This document shows, piece by piece, positions 9,002 through 16,297 of a stretch of DNA of 64,000 nucleotides (the first letter of the stretch is position 1; every line of letters begins with the position of its first letter). The DNA is taken from assembly GCA_014240375.1 (NCBI GenBank), contig JAAZXB010000002.1:163313-227312 (forward strand), given 5' to 3'. The stretch is from Planctomycetota bacterium. Lineage in GTDB: Bacteria > Planctomycetota > UBA8108 > UBA1146. The position numbers and the translations under genes are program-made. Under the pieces are notes generated by a model that searched no databases, was not told the DNA's origin, and was given only the letters and a program-made list of their open reading frames with translations.

Positions 9002-10243
9002 TCACCAATCCTGCCCCTTGCTCGAGCGAATCTCTCTCAGGCTATCGCTCTGGATCTCCCAGAACCCGGCAGATCGCCGCACCAATCGACTGACCATTCG
9101 CCCGTTGAGGTAAACTCCCGGGGTTCCGCGGATTTTGGCTTTCCTCGCCAGCGCCATATCCTGCCCGATCCGCGTCGAGACCGAGCGGCTCGCCATATCC
9201 CTGGTAAATCGATCCGCATCCATCTCCAGTGCAGCTGCCGCATCGGTCCAGCGAACCGCCCCGAGGGTGGCGCGGCGCGGCAGTAACCAATCCCGCATCT
9301 CCCAGAACTTGCCCTGCAATCTTGCCGCTTCCAGCGCCTGAGCCCCTCGCATCGCATTGGGATGCTCCGATGTGTTGGGGAAGTGCTTCCACACCACCTC
9401 CAGGTGCCCGTTCCAGATCGGCAAGATGGTGTCCTTGAGATACTGATCAAAGCGAGCGCAATTGGGACATTCGACATCGGAGAAGATCACCAGTTGATAA
9501 TGAAGCCCGCCCACATCATCGATGATGGGATCATCTTTTCTGACCCCGGTTTCGATCTTGGTCTGATTCCGGTGCAGGGTTTCCAGTTTCTCGACATCTC
9601 TGGCGAGTTGCCTCAGAGTTTCAGTCTCCTCGCGAAGTGCGCTGGAGTTTGTTCGCTCGACTCCAGCCTGATAGATCTGAAACTGTGCCACGCAAGCGAG
9701 AAGCACCACGGAGGTCGCCGCGATCAGCAGTCGATTCGAAGGGACCCCGACGGCTCGGTGTGATTTATCGACGGGGCGTAACCACCAGGAGATCAGCAAG
9801 ATGGCACCGTTACAGCCGTGGGTCAGCAGGCACAGGTAGCAAGGAGTTCCGATCGCCCACAGCATCACACCGGTATAGAAGATCGATCCCAGCATTCCGA
9901 GTGCATTGAGCCACAGAACTCCGCGAGCCAGCCATTGCCGCCCCGGATCGGGAACCCCGATCAGCAGATACCATGCCGCCAGCAGCGAGTAGTAGAGGAA
10001 GCCGAGGGCGGCCACCGGAATTCCGTCGCCCGATCGTTGCTGCCCCTCGCCCTCGAACGGCAACACTCCCCAGCGGCTATTGACCACCGAGGCACACCCC
10101 TCATCTCCTGCGGCGCAGATCCCTGCGAGCAGACCCAGATCAGCATCCTTCTCGGCGTGGAGCATCAGCAGAGATCCGCTGGTCCAAGCGGCCAGCAAGG
10201 CGATGATCCCCGCAACCGTTGCCAGACCCTGTTTGCGATTCAT
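9002..10243 (-). CDS. VKOR-DsbA fusion: vitamin K epoxide reductase domain with C-terminal thioredoxin-like domain
   Basis: 413-aa membrane protein for disulfide-bond formation in exported proteins. The N-terminal half has four to five hydrophobic helices, a luminal loop CAAGDEGCASVVNSRWG with the Cys pair and Ser typical of VKOR, and the active CxxC in CYLCLL. The C-terminal half is DsbA/DsbG-like with a CPNC active site (DVECPNCARFDQYL) and the VVWKHFP strand, expected on the periplasmic side. Such fusions couple substrate oxidation to quinone. The Cys-rich tails of the neighbouring secreted dockerin-like proteins are plausible clients (inference). ATG at 10243 is chosen because GGGAGG precedes it and it begins just before the first membrane helix. 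It is divergent from the amidohydrolase gene with a 110-base gap. Confidence 0.9.
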   Translation of the reverse strand: MNRKQGLATVAGIIALLAAWTSGSLLMLHAEKDADLGLLAGICAAGDEGCASVVNSRWGVLPFEGEGQQRSGDGIPVAALGFLYYSLLAAWYLLIGVPDPGRQWLARGVLWLNALGMLGSIFYTGVMLWAIGTPCYLCLLTHGCNGAILLISWWLRPVDKSHRAVGVPSNRLLIAATSVVLLACVAQFQIYQAGVERTNSSALREETETLRQLARDVEKLETLHRNQTKIETGVRKDDPIIDDVGGLHYQLVIFSDVECPNCARFDQYLKDTILPIWNGHLEVVWKHFPNTSEHPNAMRGAQALEAARLQGKFWEMRDWLLPRRATLGAVRWTDAAAALEMDADRFTRDMASRSVSTRIGQDMALARKAKIRGTPGVYLNGRMVSRLVRRSAGFWEIQSDSLREIRSSKGQDW

Positions 10244-10353
10244 GTCGGTGCCTCCCATATGAGGAGTTTGGCCAGATCTCGCCAGCATATCAAGTCGAGT
10301 CACTCGACTGAATCGCTGGATCGGGTGAAGATGTCCGCTGGAGGACCCCACCG

Positions 10354-11208
10354 ATGAAGATCGACGCCCATCAACACTTCTGGCGCCATGATCCTGCCAT
10401 CCACACCTGGATGGATGAAAAGATGCAATTATTGCGGCAGGACTTCCTCCCCGCTCAATTGCTGCCGCTGCTGCAAGCCGAAGGGATCAACGGCTGCGTG
10501 GCCGTCCAGGCCGATTCTTCCCGGCGAGAAAACGACTTCCTGCTCGGGCTCGCGGCAGATCACCCGTGGATCCTCGGGGTGGTCGGCTGGGTCGATCTCC
10601 AGTCCGATCAGTTAGAATCTCAGCTCGATCAGTTCTGCCAGCACTCCAAAGCGGTCGGAGTGCGTCACATCGTCCAGGATGAACCGGACGATCGCTTTCT
10701 CGATGGAGTCGCCTTCCGCCGTGGGGTGAAGTCACTGCCAGCGAGAAATTTGACCTTTGATCTGCTCATCTACGAGCGCCAGCTCCCTGCGGCCATCGAT
10801 TTCGTGCGGGCCCTACCGGCTGTTCCGATGGTGCTCGATCACATCGCCAAGCCGAAAATCGCCGACGGGCAACTCGATCCCTGGGCCGAGAACCTGAAGG
10901 AACTGGCTCGCTCCCCTCACCTGATGTGCAAACTCTCCGGCATCGTGACCGAGGCCAACTGGCTCCAATGGACCCCTGCCGATCTTGCGCCTTACCTCGA
11001 AACAGCGATCGAAGCGTTCGGACCGGAGCGATTGATGCTGGGAAGCGACTGGCCAGTGTGTTGCCTGGCAGCGGAGTACTCGCAAGTCAAAAGTCTCGTG
11101 GAACCGTTTCTCCAGCCACTCTCTTGGACCGAAAGAAGTGCCATCGAAGGAGGGAATGCGAGCCGCTTCTACCAGCTCAAAGGACCCCAACAAGTCGATG
11201 AGGGGTGA
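10354..11208 (+). CDS. Amidohydrolase family, probable L-fuconolactone (sugar lactone) hydrolase
   Basis: 284-aa TIM-barrel metal hydrolase of the COG3618/amidohydrolase-2 type. Visible motifs: IDAHQHFW at the N-terminus (H-x-H metal ligands), GVVGWVDLQ, VGVRHIVQDEPDD near residue 110, LDHIAKP near 165, CKLSG near 190 and LMLGSDWPVC near 230 with the late Asp ligand. These are diagnostic of the L-fuconolactonase/L-rhamnono-lactonase-like group that opens sugar lactones to acids. Together with the SDR, FAH and mutarotase genes 8-10 kb upstream this fits a non-phosphorylating 6-deoxy-sugar pathway, although it is not in the same operon. It ends 6 bases from the convergent metallophosphoesterase gene. 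The exact lactone is uncertain. Confidence 0.82.
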   Translation: MKIDAHQHFWRHDPAIHTWMDEKMQLLRQDFLPAQLLPLLQAEGINGCVAVQADSSRRENDFLLGLAADHPWILGVVGWVDLQSDQLESQLDQFCQHSKAVGVRHIVQDEPDDRFLDGVAFRRGVKSLPARNLTFDLLIYERQLPAAIDFVRALPAVPMVLDHIAKPKIADGQLDPWAENLKELARSPHLMCKLSGIVTEANWLQWTPADLAPYLETAIEAFGPERLMLGSDWPVCCLAAEYSQVKSLVEPFLQPLSWTERSAIEGGNASRFYQLKGPQQVDEG

Positions 11209-11214
11209 GTTCTC

Positions 11215-14154
11215 CTAGGGGCACCCCAACACCCCGACACAGTCGAGCAGATCCGCGGTCGGATCCTCGCCACAGGTGGGGAAGGGGAGCGGCGGGGTAG
11301 CGCCTCCACTGAAGAGGAAGCCGAGCAGGAAGACCGGATCGGAGATATCCCCCGAACCATCATCGTTGGCGTCGAGCGCATCGACACATCCACTGCTTCC
11401 GCCACCAAACAGAAAGTTCAACATTCCCACGGCATCGGAGATATCGATCGAACCGTCGCCATTGGCATCGGCGCGGACAAACTGCTCGATCGGATCATCG
11501 ACAAAGATGCCCGCAGCATCGGGACCGCCAAGAGCCGCGATCGCCGCGTCTCCCATCCGCGCATCGACGATGGCGAGGTTGGCGCAGCGCACCAGCGACA
11601 CATCGGAATCGGGCCCGTTGTCGCTCAGCATCCAGACCGGTAGGCCGCTTCCTTGCGAGTAGAGCCAGTCGGGGGCGACCAGTTCATCATCTCCCAGCAC
11701 CTTGACACCGTTGACAAACAGCGCCGAGGTGTTGTTCTGGTAGTCGACCCGCTGGGCGATGCGAACCCACTCACCGAGGTTCCAGGAGCCCGCGCCAACA
11801 TAGCCATTCCCTGCGTTGTAGAAGGCCCCATCGCTGCATCGGAGAAACAACTCCGCATCATTATTATTGGTCGCATTGCCCTGCCACAGCGCCTGCAACT
11901 GGGTCTGGCTGCTATCGAGAAAGACATCGAAGATCAGCGTGAAGTGATAAGCATCACAGCAACCTCCCCCACCATTGCCGGGGGCGTTGAAGTAGGTCTC
12001 GAGACCTCGCCCCGATCCGAAGACGTTGTCGAGCCAGAGGTAGTCCACCGGTTGCTGATCGATGTGGGGGACCTCGCTGCCATCGCTGACTGCGGTTCCC
12101 CACTCCACATCGTGAAACATCCCTCGTGGAGTCAGCACCGAAGAACCCAGTTGCGCCACCAGCGCCAGGTCATCGGCGGGAGACCCATCATCGAATCTCC
12201 ACTCGGTAGTGAACTGGGTCGGATAATTCAGATCGGTGGTGAAACTCCACGTCGGACCCTCGGTCACCTGGGAGCCGAGATGGGAATCGATGCGCCAGAA
12301 GTAGCCGGTCATTTCATCGAGGAGACCGGGATCGAAGGTGGTCGCGAGTTGATTGCCCTGGAAGTCGCCGGCACCGAGGGTTGCGGTGCTGCCCAGGTAG
12401 ACGTCGTAGGAATCGGCCGGATCGCAGGGGAACCACTGCAACAGTGGAGTACTGGAGACGTGGAGATCGCCATCGGCGGGGATCGGTGCGGATGCGCCGG
12501 CAGTGGAATCTCCGACCTGAAAGGTCGTTTCCACCGACCAGTCACTCCAACCGAGACTGCGATCGCGATAACGCACCCGCCAGTACACCGAGGTGCAACC
12601 AGGCAGTGCAACATCCAGGCAAGTATGGGTCATGTCCGGATCCACCACGGTGTCGATGCTGATTCCAGGATCGACTGCCGGGGTGCGGTACCAGTTCTGG
12701 AAGCGTCTCCACTGATCGACCACCGGGTTGTTGTAATCTCCCGAGGTGAGAGACACCTGCCACTGACTCTCGATGTGGTCATGGCCATCTGGGTCGAGGT
12801 AAGGACTGGCACTGAGAACCACACCGTCCCCCGGGATCACACCTGAACCGGGACCCGGAGAGAGGGGGATCGGCGTCTCAGGGGAGGTGTTGTAGCGCTG
12901 GATGTAGATGTCATCGATGATCTCATTATCGCGAAAGATGTAATCATTGCCGCGACTGATCCTCCTCAAGCGGAATGCTGGATCTGCCCCCGCCTCGACA
13001 TCCATCAGCACGAATCCCCACTCCGGAACGCTGAACTCGAACTCCTGGTAATCAGCATTGGGATAGAGGCCCCAGTAATCGAGCGATCCCATGGCACTGG
13101 CCACGTTCACCATGGTGTGTGAATGGTCGCGGCTCTGGCCCCGCGAGTACCCATGGGTATGACCGAAGAAGTGAACCGATGGCTTGCCGGTCAAGGTGCT
13201 GAATTGCTCGACCATGCTGACCATCTGGCTGCTAAAAAGGGTTTCGCCCGGGGTCCAGATCTCCGACTTGTGTGGGTGGTGAAACTGGGCAAAGACGAAA
13301 TCGATCCGGTCATCGATGGAAGCATCTTCCAGAACCAGAGCGAGCCAGTCCAACTGTTCCTGGATGCGATAGCCGGGATTGGTATCGAGGGTGATGACCC
13401 TGACATTGCGATGATCGAGATAATGCCAGTGCTCCTCGTAACCAGCGGTACCGTTGGTCGGCAATTGCAGGTAATCGAAGTAATACTGCGCATCCGCCTC
13501 ATGATTTCCCAGCGCAGGAATCAGCGGCACATGCCGATAAAGCAGTTTCGCCTGAGCAAAGAAGTGATCCTGCCAGTGCGAATGATTGGATCCGGTCGAG
13601 ACCAGATCTCCCGGTACCAGTGAGAAGGAGAGACTTCGATCGAGGGGCAAGCCGTACTCCTGCGCGCAGAAGGAAATCACCCCTTCATCGATCACCTCTC
13701 GATGCTTGATGCCGTTGCTTCCGTACTGGCAATCGGAATAGGCGATGAAACGAAACGGGCTCTCATCGGTGAGTGGCGGTGGAGTGCTGAAAAAGTGGGT
13801 CGCACTGATGATGGTTCCGCTGGTCACCCGGTAGTAATAACGGGTATCGGGAGTGAGACTCGACAGTTCCACATGGTGAATGAAAGCTCCGCCACCGCTG
13901 GCGATGCTGGTACCGCTCGACTGCTGGCCAAGGGCACTGGTGAGACCATACTCCACCAGACTCTGGCTACTCACCGCAGTCTCCCAGCCGATCACCATCG
14001 AGGAGGGGGTCGGGGACTGCAGATACGGCTCCACCAGCAGGTTTCCGACCTGAGATTGTGCCGGCGTCGACAGCGCCAGCAGCAGTAGCAGCGGAAGTGA
14101 CCGGGAAGGTTTCAATGAAGCTACAAATGAAAGTGCCTGCGCTTTTCTTCTCAT
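11215..14154 (-). CDS. Secreted purple-acid-phosphatase-like metallophosphoesterase with LamG-like and dockerin-like domains
   Basis: 979-aa exported phosphoesterase. After a signal peptide (about 1-36, LPLLLLLALSTPAQS) comes an Fn3-like purple acid phosphatase N-domain (VEPYLQ..., DTRYYYRV) and a calcineurin-type catalytic domain. Metal motifs are visible as FIAYSDCQYG, VPGDLVSTG, PALGNHEAD, QFHHPHKSE and FFGHTHGYSRG. C-terminal to this are Fn3-like regions (about 480-680), a LamG-like region around GLETYFNAPG to FVNGVKVLG, and the dockerin-like pair (RADANGDGSIDISDAV, DANDDGSGDISDPV) with a Cys tail. ATG at 14154 is preferred over 14274 because GGGAAGGG precedes it and it starts the signal peptide. 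Likely releases phosphate from extracellular substrates. Confidence 0.87.
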   Translation of the reverse strand: MRRKAQALSFVASLKPSRSLPLLLLLALSTPAQSQVGNLLVEPYLQSPTPSSMVIGWETAVSSQSLVEYGLTSALGQQSSGTSIASGGGAFIHHVELSSLTPDTRYYYRVTSGTIISATHFFSTPPPLTDESPFRFIAYSDCQYGSNGIKHREVIDEGVISFCAQEYGLPLDRSLSFSLVPGDLVSTGSNHSHWQDHFFAQAKLLYRHVPLIPALGNHEADAQYYFDYLQLPTNGTAGYEEHWHYLDHRNVRVITLDTNPGYRIQEQLDWLALVLEDASIDDRIDFVFAQFHHPHKSEIWTPGETLFSSQMVSMVEQFSTLTGKPSVHFFGHTHGYSRGQSRDHSHTMVNVASAMGSLDYWGLYPNADYQEFEFSVPEWGFVLMDVEAGADPAFRLRRISRGNDYIFRDNEIIDDIYIQRYNTSPETPIPLSPGPGSGVIPGDGVVLSASPYLDPDGHDHIESQWQVSLTSGDYNNPVVDQWRRFQNWYRTPAVDPGISIDTVVDPDMTHTCLDVALPGCTSVYWRVRYRDRSLGWSDWSVETTFQVGDSTAGASAPIPADGDLHVSSTPLLQWFPCDPADSYDVYLGSTATLGAGDFQGNQLATTFDPGLLDEMTGYFWRIDSHLGSQVTEGPTWSFTTDLNYPTQFTTEWRFDDGSPADDLALVAQLGSSVLTPRGMFHDVEWGTAVSDGSEVPHIDQQPVDYLWLDNVFGSGRGLETYFNAPGNGGGGCCDAYHFTLIFDVFLDSSQTQLQALWQGNATNNNDAELFLRCSDGAFYNAGNGYVGAGSWNLGEWVRIAQRVDYQNNTSALFVNGVKVLGDDELVAPDWLYSQGSGLPVWMLSDNGPDSDVSLVRCANLAIVDARMGDAAIAALGGPDAAGIFVDDPIEQFVRADANGDGSIDISDAVGMLNFLFGGGSSGCVDALDANDDGSGDISDPVFLLGFLFSGGATPPLPFPTCGEDPTADLLDCVGVLGCP

Positions 14155-14410
14155 CTTTGCCCTTCCCGGTGGATCGATGCCAGACCGTTGATCGGCGAGC
14201 GCCCGGCACCCGTGAAAAGAACGACTCTCGAAGTGCTGGAGCGGATCTGTAGGATTCCAATTCTCCCCATCCACCGCGGCAGAGTCAACTGCTCAGATTG
14301 CAGGAGATTCCGGTCTCTTCCCTTCGATCCCGACATAATGGACAATCCGGTTCAGAGGTGACGAACTCAATGGTATCGATCCGAACGAACAGAACACGGA
14401 GGCCCCTTCG

Positions 14411-15643
14411 ATGACCACTCTCGAGATCCCTGAAGCGGAATTTGCACGACGCAGAGCCAGTGTTCTCACCGATCTTGCTGGAGCGACTGGACTGGTCTTC
14501 GCCGGTACCGGCGGTGGGCTAGAGGAAGACTTTCGGCCCGATCTCAACTTCCAGTACCTGACTGGAATCATCGATGAGCCGGGAGCAGTCTTGCTGCTGG
14601 ATCCCAGCGCAGTACAGAGTTCTCGCCAGCAGATCCTATTTCTCACCCCGCATCTGCCAGAAGTGGAACGCTGGGATGGTTGGCGCGGCCCGATCGACGC
14701 CTCCCTGAAACAGAAGTACGGCTTCAAGACCGTCATGCGCACCAGCCACTTCGCCGGCGCATTGTTGCAATCTTGCAAGCGATCGAAGAAGGCCGCGTGC
14801 CTCCACCCCCTCTCCAATCACATCAGCCCGATCGGCCCCGATCTGGAAGTGTTGCAGAAGTTGCAGCAGCGAATCCCGGGACTGGTGATCGACGACAGCA
14901 GTTTGATCGTTCCACGACTGCGGGCGGTGAAATCGGAACCCGAATTGGCGATGATCCGTCGCTCAGCGGAGATCACCGAGGAGGGATTCAGTTCCATCCT
15001 GTCGATGCTCAAACCGGGAGTCTCCGAGTTCGATGTCCAGGAGGCCGCAGAACATGGTTATCGAAGCCATGGATCGAGGGGACCCTTCTACGGCACCATC
15101 GTCGGTGCGGGATTCAACGGCACCATCCTTCATTACCGTGCCAATTCAAAAATCATCAGCGAGAACGACCTGGTCGTCATCGATAGCGGAGCTCGCTACG
15201 GCAGTGGTGCCTGTGGATACGGTTCCGATGTCACCCGCACCTATCCAGCCAGTGGGGTCTTCACCGAACGGCAGAAGGAAATCTACCAGATCGTGCTCGA
15301 TTCTCTCGAGGCCACCATCGCTGCTGTCAAGGCAGGCGTGCAGTACTCCGAACTGGATGCGATCTCCAGAAAGATCATCACGGATGCTGGATACGGCGAC
15401 TATTACCCCCACGGTGTCGGTCACCCGATCGGCCTCGAGGTCCATGATGTTCAACCAGATCCGACGGCTCCCGAGGGTGCCGTGATCACCATCGAACCGG
15501 GGATCTACTTGCCCGATGAAAACTTCGGCGTTCGCATCGAGGACGACATCCTGGTCACTGCCGATGGACATGTGAATCTGACCGGCAACATCCCCAAGAC
15601 CATCGACGAGATCGAATCCTCGATGGCGAACTTGCAGACCTGA
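14411..15643 (+). CDS. M24B metallopeptidase, Xaa-Pro aminopeptidase (PepP-like)
   Basis: 410-aa pita-bread-fold peptidase expected to remove N-terminal residues before proline in the cytoplasm. The N-terminal aminopeptidase-P domain is recognisable (DFRPDLNFQYLTGI, residues ~40-55). The C-terminal catalytic domain carries the dinuclear metal ligands in order: VVIDSGARYG, GSDVTRTYP, GVGHPIGLEVHD, ITIEPGIYLP and RIEDDILVT. All expected Asp, His and Glu ligands appear present, so it should be active. GGAGG lies 8 bases before the ATG. The HD-domain gene follows within about 25 bases, suggesting cotranscription. Possibly processes peptides delivered by extracellular proteases and the POT carrier (inference). 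Confidence 0.9.
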   Translation: MTTLEIPEAEFARRRASVLTDLAGATGLVFAGTGGGLEEDFRPDLNFQYLTGIIDEPGAVLLLDPSAVQSSRQQILFLTPHLPEVERWDGWRGPIDASLKQKYGFKTVMRTSHFAGALLQSCKRSKKAACLHPLSNHISPIGPDLEVLQKLQQRIPGLVIDDSSLIVPRLRAVKSEPELAMIRRSAEITEEGFSSILSMLKPGVSEFDVQEAAEHGYRSHGSRGPFYGTIVGAGFNGTILHYRANSKIISENDLVVIDSGARYGSGACGYGSDVTRTYPASGVFTERQKEIYQIVLDSLEATIAAVKAGVQYSELDAISRKIITDAGYGDYYPHGVGHPIGLEVHDVQPDPTAPEGAVITIEPGIYLPDENFGVRIEDDILVTADGHVNLTGNIPKTIDEIESSMANLQT

Positions 15644-15665
15644 TCCGATGGAAGAAGGAATCGCC

Positions 15666-16205
15666 TTGAATCGAACTGAAGCGAGGGAACTCCTCGACTC
15701 GATGATGGAATCGCCCGCTCTTCGAGCCCACGTGAGATCGGTCGAACTGGTGATGGAAGCTTACGCCGGAAAGTTCGGAGAGGACCCGGATCAGTGGGCC
15801 ATCACCGGCCTGCTCCACGACGCCGATTACGAGAAGTATCCCGATCAACATCCACAGGTCATCACTGGCATCCTCGAAGAGCGAGGTGAGCAAAAGATTG
15901 CCCATGCGATCCATTGCCACTACACCCGGTGGGGCTACACCTGTGAGGACCTGCTCGACAAGGCACTCCTCGCATCGGATGAACTGACCGGGCTGATCAT
16001 CGCTGTCGCTCGTCTTCGCCCCAACAAACTGCAGGATTTGACCCCGAAATCGGTGAAGAAGAAGTTGAAGGACAAGAACTTCGCTGCCGGAGTCGACCGT
16101 GAAGAGGTACGGATCGGCGTCGAATTGCTCGAAGTGGATCTGGACGATCACATCCGATTCATCATCGATGCTCTTCGGCCGCATGAGAGCGAATTGATCC
16201 TTTGA
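15666..16205 (+). CDS. HD-domain phosphohydrolase-like protein
   Basis: 179-aa HD-superfamily protein. Key residues are a first His near the N-terminus (LRAHVRSVELVMEAYA), the HD pair in GLLHDADYEKYP, a later HPQV and AIHCHYTRWG, and a C-terminal helical part. The family contains metal-dependent phosphohydrolases acting on nucleotides, but the substrate here is unknown. A TTG start at 15666 is preferred because GAAGGA lies 6 bases upstream and homologues begin with a similar NRxEA segment; the ATG at 15648 has no ribosome site. It is the second gene after the prolidase-like peptidase. Confidence 0.72.
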   Translation: MNRTEARELLDSMMESPALRAHVRSVELVMEAYAGKFGEDPDQWAITGLLHDADYEKYPDQHPQVITGILEERGEQKIAHAIHCHYTRWGYTCEDLLDKALLASDELTGLIIAVARLRPNKLQDLTPKSVKKKLKDKNFAAGVDREEVRIGVELLEVDLDDHIRFIIDALRPHESELIL

Positions 16206-16297
16206 TGCGCTTCCAGTCTCTTGCCTGGACGCCACAGGTCCAGGAAAATGGGCGTGCGAGAAAAGGCTGCTTCACTACTGGATAGGACTGGCTGCAA

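Noticed and set aside
11653..12846. Rightward open frame of 397 codons
   Set aside because: Antisense to the metallophosphoesterase gene; Arg/Gly/Ile-rich shadow composition.
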